A stretch of 64,000 nucleotides of DNA from positions 186,001 to 250,000 of the forward strand of contig QKMZ01000006.1 of the NCBI GenBank assembly GCA_003242885.1, given 5' to 3'. The DNA comes from Candidatus Melainabacteria bacterium (GTDB lineage: Bacteria; Cyanobacteriota; Vampirovibrionia; Obscuribacterales; Obscuribacteraceae). The notes under the pieces are model-generated. The model saw only the letters and a list, made by a program, of their open reading frames with translations. It did not search any database and had not been told where the DNA came from. Within the stretch, counting starts at the first letter, position 1; each line of letters starts with the position of its first letter. Position numbers and translations under genes: made by a program. Positions 40,866 through 50,337 of the stretch are shown here, in pieces.

Positions 40866-43800
40866 TTATGACATTACCTGTAATCTCGATGTGCCATTCA
40901 TTTTCGTTATCTGAATGTGCGCTGGAAACATCTCCTTAATGTCGCTCATGTGGGTGATCACAAGGATTCGCGCAAAATCGTTTTGTATGGATTGAATCGC
41001 TTTTACCAGACGGTCGCGGCTGACCTCGTCCTGAGAGCCAAAGCCTTCGTCGATTATCAGGGTTTCTAGCTTAGCGCCGGACCGGCGGGCCAGCAATCTG
41101 GACAGCGCAACGCGCACTGCGAAATTTACCTTAAAAGCCTCGCCGCCACTATATAGTTCGTAACTTCTGGTTCCTACTTCGTCGGCAATCATCAAATCGA
41201 GCGTCTCCACCATCGAGCCGGATTTTGTTTTTTGCTGGGTGACAAGCGCTACGTGCATTCTGTTATCGGACAGTCTCGACAAAATCCGGTTGGCATCGCT
41301 CTCGATTTCGGGCACGGCGTTCTCGATGATGACCGCCTGAATACCCTTGCGCCCAAAAGATTCTGAAAGGAAAAGGTAGTCCTCGATATCAGCGTCGAGA
41401 TCCTTAAGCTCGCGCCGCCGGTCTTTCATTTGTGCAATTTCGTTGTTTAGAGTATCCAACCGAGACTGCGAAATGGCGCAGCGGTTGGAGACTTGCTCTT
41501 TCTCTTTGCGCAGGGATTCCAGCTCAGGCTTGATGGACTCCATTGCTTCGATGCTGTCAGGCAGTTTTTCCACCTGCTGCTGAAATGTAATCAAAGATGA
41601 TTTAGCGTCTTCCAATTGAGTCTGCTTTGTTGACTTCAAAGTCAAACACTCGTCCAGGCTCCTTTTCAATTCAGGCCTTTCTTCGAGCGCTCGTTTCAAC
41701 TCTCTGACCTGTTCAAGCGCCGGTGCCAGTTCTTCCAATTCTTTGCGCATTTGCAAGTGTTCGTCACGGTTGTATTTAAGCTCTTCGAGCTTTTCTTTTA
41801 CTCCTTTGAGTGCTTCGCGAGCCTCTGTGCCGTATGTTTCACCTTGCAATTCCGCGTTTAACTTGGACAATTCTTCCTGGCGCTGAGGCAGCTCCACATC
41901 GAGTTCTTTGAGGTCTGCCAGGTCGCGCTTCATTTGGTTGAAACGCGATTCAATGTGTCGTTGAGCACGCACTTGCCCTTTCAAACTCGAATATGAAATG
42001 GGGTCGAAATCAAGCTTGTGAATCTCGGCTTTGACCGCAATGAGCGACTCTCTTTCTACTTGCGCATAGTCGCCGTCCGCCAATTGTTTTTTCAAAACTT
42101 CGAGTTCATTCTTTACTGATTGGAAATTTTGAGCCGCTCGCTCAACTGCTGTTCGTCTCTCGTTGAGCTGACCAATTCGTTTGTCCAACTCTTTGCGATT
42201 CTCTAGTTGTTTTTTCAATTCAAGATATTTCTTGCGCAGGTCGCCTCGCTCTCCCTCGAGCTTTCCTTTGCGGCTCTTTGTCTCGGCGATTTCGCTGTCG
42301 ATATCTTCATTTTGTCTCAAATACCGGGTGATGACAGCTTTGCGATCGACAATTGGAGCGCAACACAATGGACACACGGAGCTGTGCTCGTGCTCTTCCA
42401 GCTCTTTGATTTTGTCCAGATTTTCTTTCTGCCGCCCCACCAAAACAGTGACGTGCGCATCTAGTGACTCGATTTCAGATTTGATTTCCAAGCCGCGCTG
42501 TTCGACTATGTCGAATTCAGCTTCCAGCGCATCGAGATTATGTGACTCCTTTTCAATGGCGTGATACTGCTCGTCGAGGCTTTCTTTGCTGGTCAAAATT
42601 GATGCAAGTTCTGCCTCTTGCGATTCCTTCTGAGAAGCCTTCGCTTCCAACCGAATTTTCTCTTCAGTTATCTGCGAATTCAATTCTGCAGCTCTTTCGT
42701 TTAGCCTGGTATGGGCTTCTTGATTCTTCGATTGTTCTGCTTCTTTCTGTGACAGCTCGCGAAACTCGTCAAATTGTTTTTGAACTTTTTCCCAATCTTG
42801 TGTTTCCGTGCTCAGTTTCTTATGACGCTTCTCGAGCTCCTTTAGTCTGTTCTCAACATTCTCGACTTGCAGCTCAAGGCGGCTTCTCAATTGCGCAAGA
42901 GTAGATTGCAAGTCCATGCGTTTTGTCGTTAGCTCCTGCTGAACCAACGCTTTCTGCTCCATTTCTGTCAGCCCTGCTTTGAGCTTCTCGTACTTGGTAG
43001 CCTTTTCTTCAATTAACGGTGAGTCGCTGACCAGTTTTGCAATCGCATCGAGCTTGTTTGTGAGAGTGACGGATTGCTCTTCCAGATTGGCAATAGCAGC
43101 AGTCAACTCTTCAATCTGTGTCTCAGTCAGCTCCATTTTTTGTTTGTTGAGTGTGAGCGATTGAATTTGCTCGTTCAACTTTTGCGCCGACTCTTCCTGC
43201 GCGATCAACTTTTCTGTCAGGACTTCAAATTCGCTCTTCGCCTGCAGCAAGTCAGCCTCTGCTTGCGCTAGTTCAGCCTCAGCCTCAGGCAAACGCGAGA
43301 GTGACATCTCCATCGCTTCTCGTTTGACCTTCAACGCGCGTGCATGATCTCGCGATTGCTCTTTGAGTTTTTCAAAGTACGACAGCCCCAGAATTTCTCC
43401 GAGAACCTGCTTTCTATCCGACGCCGCACGCGTCGTAAATTCGTCTGCTTTTCCTTGCCGGAGGTAAGCGCTGTTGATGAAGGTGTCATAATCCATACGC
43501 AAGAGTTCGTTGATGTGCTTCTGCGTATCCTTCATCGTGTTGCCCGTCAGACTGCGCCAGACGTCGTTTTCTCCGGGCAATGAAGCGAGGACGTATTTGC
43601 GTCCATTAACCTTGCCGTGTCCATTACTCTCGCTATGTCCGTTGCCTTCGCCCTTTTCGCGCTCTTCGCTACTCTCGCTTCCATGCGATTTATCATATTG
43701 AGCGGCATCTCCTTCACCGGCGCGGTTGAGAATCTGAAATTCCAAGTTGCCTTTGGAGGTTGTCTTCCCGCCCGACTTGCCGCCGCCCTTCATGCGCTGA

Positions 43801-44051
43801 CGTCTCACGCGATAGGTGCGATTTTCGTGTAAAAACGTGAGGTCGACCCAAGTCTCTTTCTCACCAATGCGCATTAATTCGTCAGACGAAGCCCGCGCTG
43901 ATTCCCAGAGTGCCCAGGTCACCGCATCGAGAATCGCGGATTTACCCGCGCCGTTCTGCCCGGAAAGGCACGCCACCGGCACCGTCGTCAAATCGAGAGT
44001 GGCGTCGGCATAGCTCATAAAGTTGTGCAGTGTGATGGAGATGATAATCAT
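40866..44051 (-). CDS. sbcC: SbcC/Rad50-like SMC ATPase
   Basis: 1061 residues from ATG 44049-44051 (AGGAG seven bases before; the frame is open to 44099). N-terminal Walker A GQNGAGKSAI, Q-loop region AYLRQGKADEF, two long coiled coils, a zinc hook CPLC at about residue 560, and the C-terminal signature LYSGGEAFKVNFAV with Walker B LIIDEGFGSQD. Function in the family: with the Mre11/SbcD nuclease it opens hairpins and processes DNA ends. The sbcD gene, usually adjacent, is not in this window. A Gly/Ser/Glu/His-rich insertion (about residues 90-150) interrupts the N-terminal ATPase lobe and is unusual. Palindrome-rich surroundings are of interest because SbcCD cuts DNA hairpins. Confidence 0.88.
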   Translation of the reverse strand: MIIISITLHNFMSYADATLDLTTVPVACLSGQNGAGKSAILDAVTWALWESARASSDELMRIGEKETWVDLTFLHENRTYRVRRQRMKGGGKSGGKTTSKGNLEFQILNRAGEGDAAQYDKSHGSESSEEREKGEGNGHSESNGHGKVNGRKYVLASLPGENDVWRSLTGNTMKDTQKHINELLRMDYDTFINSAYLRQGKADEFTTRAASDRKQVLGEILGLSYFEKLKEQSRDHARALKVKREAMEMSLSRLPEAEAELAQAEADLLQAKSEFEVLTEKLIAQEESAQKLNEQIQSLTLNKQKMELTETQIEELTAAIANLEEQSVTLTNKLDAIAKLVSDSPLIEEKATKYEKLKAGLTEMEQKALVQQELTTKRMDLQSTLAQLRSRLELQVENVENRLKELEKRHKKLSTETQDWEKVQKQFDEFRELSQKEAEQSKNQEAHTRLNERAAELNSQITEEKIRLEAKASQKESQEAELASILTSKESLDEQYHAIEKESHNLDALEAEFDIVEQRGLEIKSEIESLDAHVTVLVGRQKENLDKIKELEEHEHSSVCPLCCAPIVDRKAVITRYLRQNEDIDSEIAETKSRKGKLEGERGDLRKKYLELKKQLENRKELDKRIGQLNERRTAVERAAQNFQSVKNELEVLKKQLADGDYAQVERESLIAVKAEIHKLDFDPISYSSLKGQVRAQRHIESRFNQMKRDLADLKELDVELPQRQEELSKLNAELQGETYGTEAREALKGVKEKLEELKYNRDEHLQMRKELEELAPALEQVRELKRALEERPELKRSLDECLTLKSTKQTQLEDAKSSLITFQQQVEKLPDSIEAMESIKPELESLRKEKEQVSNRCAISQSRLDTLNNEIAQMKDRRRELKDLDADIEDYLFLSESFGRKGIQAVIIENAVPEIESDANRILSRLSDNRMHVALVTQQKTKSGSMVETLDLMIADEVGTRSYELYSGGEAFKVNFAVRVALSRLLARRSGAKLETLIIDEGFGSQDEVSRDRLVKAIQSIQNDFARILVITHMSDIKEMFPAHIQITKMNGTSRLQVMS

Positions 44052-44180
44052 CTGCCTGCTCCTGCGCTTGGGCGTCCGGCTTTTCTGCGGCCGGCTCAAC
44101 TTTTGATTCTAACCTCTAATAATTGTCATGAGTGTTTGTATATATGAGCTATACGGCATTAAAACTCAGTGGGTAAAGTG

Positions 44181-44332
44181 CCCGCGCTACGGCGAAGCAC
44201 CCGCGCTACGGCGAAGCACCCGCGCTACGGCGAAGCACCCGCGCTACGGCGAAGCACCCGCGCTTCGGCGAAGCACCCGCGCTACGGCAAAGTACCCGCG
44301 CTACGGCGAAGCACCCGCGCTACGGCGAATTT
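44181..44332. repeat. 19-bp tandem repeat, eight copies
   Basis: CCCGCGCTACGGCGAAGCA repeats at 44181, 44200, 44219, 44238, 44257, 44276, 44295 and 44314 with single-base variants. No spacers. Lies between the divergent sbcC-like and spermidine-synthase-like genes and fills most of the 44052-44498 gap. Confidence 0.92.
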
Positions 44333-44372
44333 CCATTGCTTCTATTGTCGCTGAGGCTTGCTCCTCTCCAAT

Positions 44373-44398
44373 TGTAGGGGAGGCATTAATGCCGCCTG
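44373..44398. repeat. TGTAGGGG-GGCATTAATGCC palindrome
   Basis: TGTAGGGGAGGCATTAATGC (CGCC) copy of the family at about 32778 and 56916-56935, with its TGTAGGGG end. Just upstream of the 44499 gene. Confidence 0.75.
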
Positions 44399-44498
44399 CG
44401 CACTTGTCGGCCGGCCGTGTTTATTTCTGGGACTGCCCAAGTGTTTCTGCACACTGGCATAATGCTGAAGTGCAGCCGAGTTTTGGGAGTTAATTTGA

Positions 44499-47468
44499 GT
44501 GGCTGGTTCCGGTCGAAAAACGATTGAAATCGCACTTTTAGTGAGTTTTGCGCTGTCCGGCGCTGCAGCTCTGCTGGCTCAAACTGTCTGGCAGCGCGAA
44601 CTTGTTCGGCTGGTAGGTGCAACGACGCCGTCTGCCGCTGTTGTCTATGCTGGAGTGATGGCGGGTTTGGGCGCTGGCGCCCTGCTTGGCAATGCGATTC
44701 TTGCAAGGGGTGGAGGACTTTTCAGCGGTGTCAATCCGCTTCGATTCTTAGCGGCGTTGGAGGCGATTATCTGTGCTTTCGCCCTTCTCTATGCTGTCTT
44801 TTTTCGTTGGTGTTCATCTTCAGTCGCTGAATTTTCGATGTTTCGAGCTCTGGAGGATGAAACGCTTCGGCAAGCTCTGGCGTTTGTATTTGCTGCAGCA
44901 CCATCAATTGCAATGGGTGCGACCTGGCCGGCTGCAGTTGCGTCGGTAGAACGGGTGTCAATAGAGGTCGGTAAGGCGTCAATTATTTTGTACGCTTTTA
45001 ATTTAGCAGGCGCATTTATTGGTGTCGTATGTGGTGCTTTCTTCCTTGTACCTGCTTTTGGTTTGGCGTTAACTTTGGGAATTGCCGGTGCGCTGAATAT
45101 TGTGGCAACTGCCATTGCGCTTGTTATTTCATTGGCTGCTGTAAAACTTATTAGCCCACGCAATCTTGTCGATATGGCTGCATCCAGTCATGCAGATTCT
45201 GTCTTTCCGCAATTTGACTGCTTGTTGGTGTTTTTGTCTGCAGCAGCGACATTAGCTCTCGAAGTAATTTTTACGAGACTGTTCACTCTACTGTTTGGCT
45301 CTTCCACATATAGCGTTGGTGTCGTTCTTTGTGGTGTGCTTCTTGGTGCAAGTGTTTCGGCTGCTGTCAGTTGGGTCTTAACTCTGCGGACCAAGGTTGA
45401 AATTGCCACCAAAACAGTGGTGGCGATGGTGGCTTCTATTGCAGCGCTGATAGTTTTTTCAGAAGCTTGTTTGATGAATAGATTGCCAGAACTGGTGCTG
45501 TTTTTTACACAACACGCTTCAGACCCTTCGCAAGGTTTGTCACTTTTCAGATCCTTTCTCTTGCCGAGAATTATGGCATGCAGTTGTCTAGTTTTTCCTC
45601 CTATAGCTTTTGTGAGCATTATTTTTCCGGTTGTCCTGTTTGGAAGCTTGCGTGCCGTCAACTCAAAAACTGCTCGATCTAGCTGGCTTTACAGTGCGAG
45701 CACACTTGGCGCCGTGATTGGATCGCTAAGTACTGGTTTGTATTTGATACCTGCGTTCAGCGAAAAATACGAAAGCGGCATGTTGGCGAGTCTCATTGTT
45801 GTCGCTGGTGTATGTCTTCTCATCGCTGCGCTTGCAGCCTCGCATCAGATTTCTATCGTAACGCAGAAGGAAAAACGCTCAGGAGTGGTGTTTTTATGCA
45901 GTGCCGCGTTGATTGGTCTCATAGCTACGCTTTATCCACCGCGCGTAGATACTTTTATGCTCTCACAAGGACTCGGGCTGCTACCTATCGAGAGACCCCG
46001 AGTCGCTGGCAGTGTACGCAAATCGATTGAAAAGCAAAGACAGAACACATTGGTTGTGTTCTACAGAGAGGGACTAAACACGACTGTAACGGTCGAGGAG
46101 ATGCCTGGAAATAATATTTGCGTCCTCAAAAACGACGGCAAAGTAGAAGCTGCTATCCCACAAAATCTGGCATTGCCTGCACCAACAACTGACTATCCTA
46201 CACAAATGCTGCTCAGCCTTTTGCCATATGCGCTGAGTTCTAAGAATAAAGCTAATGCATTAATAATCGGTTGCGGTAGTGGCGCTACATATGGTGCATT
46301 GGCGAAGCAGAATAATATTGCAAACTTGACGGTGGCAGAGATCGAAAAAGCGGTATTTGATGCGAGCCGTTTCTTTTTGCCTGCCGAAAAAAAGGCTGAG
46401 AGACCCGATATCCGTAAGTTGGTATGCGACGCGAGAAATTTTTTAGCATACTCGCCGGACAGGTCTGACCTGATAGTTTCTCAACCCGCAGAACCCTGGG
46501 TGAATGGAGCAGGCGATCTTTACACTCAAGAGTATTTTGCGCTTATTGCCTCAAAGCTCGATCAGAATGGAATCTTTTGCCAATGGCTGCAACTTTATTC
46601 AATTGATGAAAAGGCACTCTTGGTGCTGCTCAACACGGTTCAGAGCGTTTTTCCTTCTACGTATGTATTTCACCCCCACGGCTCTGGCGAAATCTTGATC
46701 GTTTCCTTCAAGCCTCCTGTCGCGGACGAAAAGCGCCTGATTCAACCAATCAAAGAAATACCGGACACGGCAAAGTTGAATGTTGCGCGCATAAGTGAGC
46801 TTTTGCGCGAACCGGTTCTTTCGCAGCAACTGCAGTACTGCCATATTGAATCGGTGCCTGATTTGCTGTCGATGCTGGTTTTGACACCGTTTGCACTTGA
46901 TGAACTGCTCTGGAAAAGACTATCAGCAGACCGGGTAGCTCTCAATACCGATGATAATTTAAGCAGCGAGTACTCCCTTCCATATCAGGTGATTAACAAG
47001 GATGATCGGATTGAAAAAAATTTGGAATTGTTGCGCTCCTCTCGTTTTAACTTGCTCGCCTGTTTGAGCAATTTGCCGGTTGATGCCTCGCAAAGAGCAG
47101 AGTTTATCGATAGAGTTGCGCTTTCCATGGCGGGTTTCTCTCAAAAGCACCCTGGGGAAGGGCTTGATGACGCGGCTCTTGCGGCAGCATACGAAGCATG
47201 GACTATTTCAGAATCGCCGGCAACTGCGTCCGCCTGTGACGTTGTTTCGTATATGACAGGAAGAATTGCCTCCGAGAAACAGCAGTCCACAGCGCCCCTC
47301 CAGGTTGAAACTCTCACGCCCACGCAGGCCTTTTGGATCGGACAGGCAGAAGCGCTGAAAGGCAACAGGGCGCGAGCTATTGAGGTTGTTCGCCAGGGAA
47401 TTGCAAGAACTGCTGGCCAGAATCGCGAACTGACAGATTTACTGGAAAAGCTAACTCAGAGCCGATAG
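44499..47468 (+). CDS. Membrane-embedded spermidine synthase-like protein
   Basis: 989 residues from GTG 44499 (GGGAG nine bases upstream). N-terminal half: about a dozen hydrophobic helices starting FALSGAAALLAQTVWQRELV, as in fused MFS-like/SpeE proteins. From about residue 585: a Rossmann methyltransferase-type domain with ALIIGCGSGATYGAL, LTVAEIEKAV, CDARNFLA, DLIVSQPAEPW and YTQEYFALIASKL, typical of spermidine-synthase-like folds; the aminopropyltransferase Asp-rich site DxxD is not obvious (VSQPAEPW in its place). A helical C-terminal domain of about 200 residues follows. Substrate unknown; true polyamine synthesis is doubtful. Stands alone on its strand. Confidence 0.75.
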   Translation: MAGSGRKTIEIALLVSFALSGAAALLAQTVWQRELVRLVGATTPSAAVVYAGVMAGLGAGALLGNAILARGGGLFSGVNPLRFLAALEAIICAFALLYAVFFRWCSSSVAEFSMFRALEDETLRQALAFVFAAAPSIAMGATWPAAVASVERVSIEVGKASIILYAFNLAGAFIGVVCGAFFLVPAFGLALTLGIAGALNIVATAIALVISLAAVKLISPRNLVDMAASSHADSVFPQFDCLLVFLSAAATLALEVIFTRLFTLLFGSSTYSVGVVLCGVLLGASVSAAVSWVLTLRTKVEIATKTVVAMVASIAALIVFSEACLMNRLPELVLFFTQHASDPSQGLSLFRSFLLPRIMACSCLVFPPIAFVSIIFPVVLFGSLRAVNSKTARSSWLYSASTLGAVIGSLSTGLYLIPAFSEKYESGMLASLIVVAGVCLLIAALAASHQISIVTQKEKRSGVVFLCSAALIGLIATLYPPRVDTFMLSQGLGLLPIERPRVAGSVRKSIEKQRQNTLVVFYREGLNTTVTVEEMPGNNICVLKNDGKVEAAIPQNLALPAPTTDYPTQMLLSLLPYALSSKNKANALIIGCGSGATYGALAKQNNIANLTVAEIEKAVFDASRFFLPAEKKAERPDIRKLVCDARNFLAYSPDRSDLIVSQPAEPWVNGAGDLYTQEYFALIASKLDQNGIFCQWLQLYSIDEKALLVLLNTVQSVFPSTYVFHPHGSGEILIVSFKPPVADEKRLIQPIKEIPDTAKLNVARISELLREPVLSQQLQYCHIESVPDLLSMLVLTPFALDELLWKRLSADRVALNTDDNLSSEYSLPYQVINKDDRIEKNLELLRSSRFNLLACLSNLPVDASQRAEFIDRVALSMAGFSQKHPGEGLDDAALAAAYEAWTISESPATASACDVVSYMTGRIASEKQQSTAPLQVETLTPTQAFWIGQAEALKGNRARAIEVVRQGIARTAGQNRELTDLLEKLTQSR

Positions 47469-47563
47469 GGCGCTTTTAGTAACGCTTTTAGGTGTCAAGA
47501 TGAATGATCCCTCCGGGAGGAGTACAATAGGCGCAAGGCTTAAGGACTGGAAGCGGTAGGCGA

Positions 47564-48496
47564 ATGAGCTATCGATTGCTGCTAATTGAAGACAGCCCGA
47601 CTCAACTTCTCACTATAAGAAGGAATCTCGAGGCTGAGGGCTACACGATTCTCGAAGCGCGAAACGGCGCTGAGGGGCTTGTGCGCGCTTACAATGAGCT
47701 GCCTGATTTGATTATTTCCGACGTCGTAATGACCGGCATCAACGGTTATCAGTTGTGCCGGCTGGTGAAAAACGATTCTGAGCTGTCGGGCACGCCTGTA
47801 ATTCTTCTGACGAAACTCGATGGGTCCATCGACCGTTTCTGGGGACTGAAATCCGGCGCGGATAGATACATTCCGAAAGAGCCCGGTTTTCAAAACTTGA
47901 TTATGGCTATCAGAGAAATACTCGCGGAATCGAAGGTTCAGCCCCGATTACGTATTTTGCCTGATTCCTCTAGAGCACCAGCGCCGGAAGAAATTAACGG
48001 CAGGCTCAATCAGCTTTTGGAACGTCTGCTTTTCGAAGCGACGATCATTGATGAGGTGCGTAGAATCGGTGAAGATCTTTTGGATCTTGATTTGATCACT
48101 GAGAAACTCTTCGCGCTGTTATCTTCAATTCTCAACTATCAGTCTTGCGCTGTTGTGGTGAATCAAGGCGCATATTCAAGCTTGCAACTTGATTTGAATG
48201 ACGACGCGCAAGAAAGCGCTGTCAAATCATATGTCTCCAAGTTGTCTATGCAATTGGGTCTTCCTCCAATGCGCGAAGAAGGCATCAAGCCTGGTGGGTT
48301 GATCGAAAACGCTCTCACGCAGCCGATCGACATGACGGGTTTGCGACTTGGTTTGTTGATTGTTATTCCATATCCTAATCAGTCATATAAGCCTGGTGAT
48401 CAGAAGGTTGTTCGACTAATTGCCGAGCAGTTGTCCATTGTTTTGCGACTCTATCGTTCGCATCAACAACGCGAAGGCTCTGCCCAAGTAATGTAG
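47564..48496 (+). CDS. Response regulator: receiver plus GAF-like output
   Basis: 310 residues. Receiver with LLLIEDSPTQ (Asp10), phosphoacceptor Asp53 in LIISDVVMTG and Lys105 in YIPKEPG, intact. After a helical linker, residues about 165-305 form an alpha/beta domain (YQSCAVVVNQGAYSSLQLDL, KVVRLIAEQLSIVLRLYRSH) that looks like a GAF domain. No DNA-binding or enzymatic motif, so output is probably through protein contact. No adjacent kinase. The stop TAG (48494-48496) is formed by the edge of a palindromic repeat. A hairpin CCTCCGGGAGG overlaps the region before a possible -10 (TACAAT, 47522-47527). Confidence 0.85.
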   Translation: MSYRLLLIEDSPTQLLTIRRNLEAEGYTILEARNGAEGLVRAYNELPDLIISDVVMTGINGYQLCRLVKNDSELSGTPVILLTKLDGSIDRFWGLKSGADRYIPKEPGFQNLIMAIREILAESKVQPRLRILPDSSRAPAPEEINGRLNQLLERLLFEATIIDEVRRIGEDLLDLDLITEKLFALLSSILNYQSCAVVVNQGAYSSLQLDLNDDAQESAVKSYVSKLSMQLGLPPMREEGIKPGGLIENALTQPIDMTGLRLGLLIVIPYPNQSYKPGDQKVVRLIAEQLSIVLRLYRSHQQREGSAQVM

Positions 48497-48517
48497 AGTC
48501 GACGCCATGCGTCGACC
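48492..48517. repeat. TGTAG palindrome copy providing a stop codon
   Basis: TGTAGA followed by GTCGACGCCATGCGTCGAC (48498-48516). The TAG in its edge ends the response regulator gene. Confidence 0.85.
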
Positions 48518-48525
48518 GCTTTGAA

Positions 48526-49425
48526 TTAAACAACAGCTGTCGCTGCAGCCGATTCTTCTTGAGTTGTCTTTTGTTTTGCGCTTCGTCTAGATACCGCATC
48601 AAATATGCGCTGCTCAAACAGTGAGCCCGGCTGAAAGGATGATGGTCCTGTAATGCACTTCAGCAGGCGAAAGGAACGTGACGGAACTCGCAAATAACTC
48701 AGCACATAAAATATTGCCATGCCGATAATGCGATACATAAGTATTTCGAGCGAGCTCACGTGACGACAAAATGTTTTTGCAAACGTGAAATCAAACTGCG
48801 TAATTAGTGCTTCGAAATAGTTGTCTCCGATCGGACCGAGTGCTCCCTCTTCATTGAGTTCGTCGAACAATTCCGAGCCAGGATACGGTGTGAACGCTGA
48901 TACATTGCAATCGTCAACACCCATCAGCGCTAAGCGCCACATCATGAGCAGCGTTTTGGCAATGTCAATTCTCTTCTCAAATGGAAAACCAATGATGAAA
49001 TTGACTTTTACAACGATCTTGTTTTTCAGGGCGGCTTTTATTGAGAGAAGCATGTTGTCCAAATTGACACGCTTTTTAATCATGTTCAACGTGCGCTCGG
49101 AACCGCTTTCCGGTGCATAGACTAGAAATTCGCAGCCGGCTTGTGAGAGCGAAGAAATCACATTCTCATCTAAACTTTCAGAGCGAGTGCCTGAAGGCAG
49201 CTGCCAAACAACGTCTATGTTTCGCGCTTTGATTTCTTTCGTGAAATCGAGAATCCATTGTTTTTGAACAATTGCTGTTAGGTCATAAAAATCGATGCTG
49301 TTCACTTTGTAGCGGCGGATGTTGTCCTCTATTTCTGAAACAACATCCTCGACTGAGCGCATCGTATACCATCCAGATAATGATCGCCTGTTCCCGAATT
49401 CTGTAGCCGATAGGAGTCTCCTTCT
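48526..49425 (-). pseudogene. 5'-truncated radical SAM (BchE-like) gene remnant
   Basis: The frame from 49362 (ATG) encodes 278 residues that match the later half of the B12-binding-type radical SAM proteins: RSVEDVVSEIEDNIRRYKV, NSIDFYDLTAIVQKQWILDF, WQLPSGTRSESLD, YAPESGSERTLNMIKKRV, NFIIGFPFEKR and PYPGSELFD. The homologous reading continues upstream of the ATG (RRSLSGWYT) to about 49390. The CxxxCxxC iron-sulfur motif and the whole N-terminal domain are missing, and a stop (TGA) ends the frame at 49426-49428. Without the cysteines it cannot act as a radical SAM enzyme. Upstream sequence belongs to a different gene remnant, so this is a fusion point rather than a late start. Confidence 0.7.
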
Positions 49426-49592
49426 TCAGGAATAATCGACGTAACCGAGCGGCCTAAGTGCTTAAGTTCCCGAAGTTGCTCGGCCATCCAAGTGGCACCG
49501 CGAGCAGTGTCAGCCGTATGGGCAATCTTAAGTTTGTTTGTGGGGGTAGGTGAAGTTTTTGCGCTCAAGATGCTTCGAAACTTTGCACTCAA
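49390..49592 (-). pseudogene. 3'-truncated GT4-type glycosyltransferase gene remnant
   Basis: A frame from TTG 49592 encodes LKIAHTADTARGATWMAEQL followed by RELKHLGRSVTSIIPEEGD, the pattern of the first Rossmann strand and helix of GT-B family 4 glycosyltransferases. After about 65 residues it runs into the radical SAM remnant in another frame and stops at 49329. The GT4 likeness is by pattern only. The junction near 49385-49425 suggests that a deletion joined the start of one gene to the end of another. Confidence 0.5.
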
Positions 49593-49710
49593 CTAGTGCA
49601 TTAAAATGGAGTGAGGATTTCAGTAGCAACGCTAAGTATACTTGAAGGTAATTATTGGCGAGATTGTTATTATTTCAGGCTTTTGGTGTTGTAAAGGGCG
49701 GGTTCAACGA

Positions 49711-50331
49711 ATGAAGGGGCTTGTGAAGGTTGTCGTTATCGGCACCGGCGGACACTCAAAAGTTGTTGCTGAGACGATTCTTATGGACGGGCGCTTTGAG
49801 CTGTCCGGCTTCGCCAACTCTGAAGCTGATATTTCTGAATTTCTTGGATTTCCGGTATTTCGATCCGTAACCGACTTCAATGAAGCTCATTTTATTGTCG
49901 CGGTAGGTAATAACGCTGTTCGCGCAAGGCTGTTTGCGGAACATGTAAAAGATGGTCTTGTTGCCGTTTCTGCCATACACCCAAAAGCAATAGTGTCACC
50001 TTCAGCAATTGTTGGGGAAGGAACTGTCGTAGCCGCTGGCGCAATCATCAATCCATTTGCTCAGATCGGCAGAAACTGCATCATCAATACAGGCGCCGTC
50101 GTGGAACATGATTGCGTTATAGGTGATCACACGCACCTTGCTCCGGGAACGAAGCTTGCTGGCAACGTAAAAATTGCAGAGGGTTCATTTCTGGGGATTG
50201 GAACAACTGTAATTCCTGGAATCAAAATCGGCGAAAATTGTCAGACTGGTGCCGGCGCCGTGGTCATCCGGGACGTAGAGCCATCAACAATAGTAGTTGG
50301 TGTACCAGCAAAGCCGTTGCGACGAGACTAA
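49711..50331 (+). CDS. NeuD/PglD-type sugar O-acyltransferase
   Basis: 206 residues from ATG 49711 (AAGGGCGGG upstream; the frame is open to 49642). N-terminal nucleotide-binding-like domain with VVVIGTGGHSKVVAE, then a left-handed beta-helix of hexapeptide repeats (AIVSPSAIVGEGTVVAAGAI, CIINTGAVVEHDCVIGDHTH and so on), with the catalytic His in VEHDC. It ends VVGVPAKPLRRD, as in PglD/NeuD. The family acetylates amino-sugars or sialic acids during surface glycan synthesis. Next to two glycan-type gene remnants, it may be the survivor of a decayed polysaccharide locus. Convergent with the next gene (six-base gap). Confidence 0.85.
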   Translation: MKGLVKVVVIGTGGHSKVVAETILMDGRFELSGFANSEADISEFLGFPVFRSVTDFNEAHFIVAVGNNAVRARLFAEHVKDGLVAVSAIHPKAIVSPSAIVGEGTVVAAGAIINPFAQIGRNCIINTGAVVEHDCVIGDHTHLAPGTKLAGNVKIAEGSFLGIGTTVIPGIKIGENCQTGAGAVVIRDVEPSTIVVGVPAKPLRRD

Positions 50332-50337
50332 AGTCTA

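Noticed and set aside
44181..44332. CRISPR array or coding repeat protein
   Set aside because: Eight direct copies without spacers; reading frames across it exist only because the 19-bp unit has no stop in some frames.
49642..49710. Longer N-terminus for the NeuD-like protein
   Set aside because: Extra 23 residues precede the family's normal start and lack a ribosome binding site.
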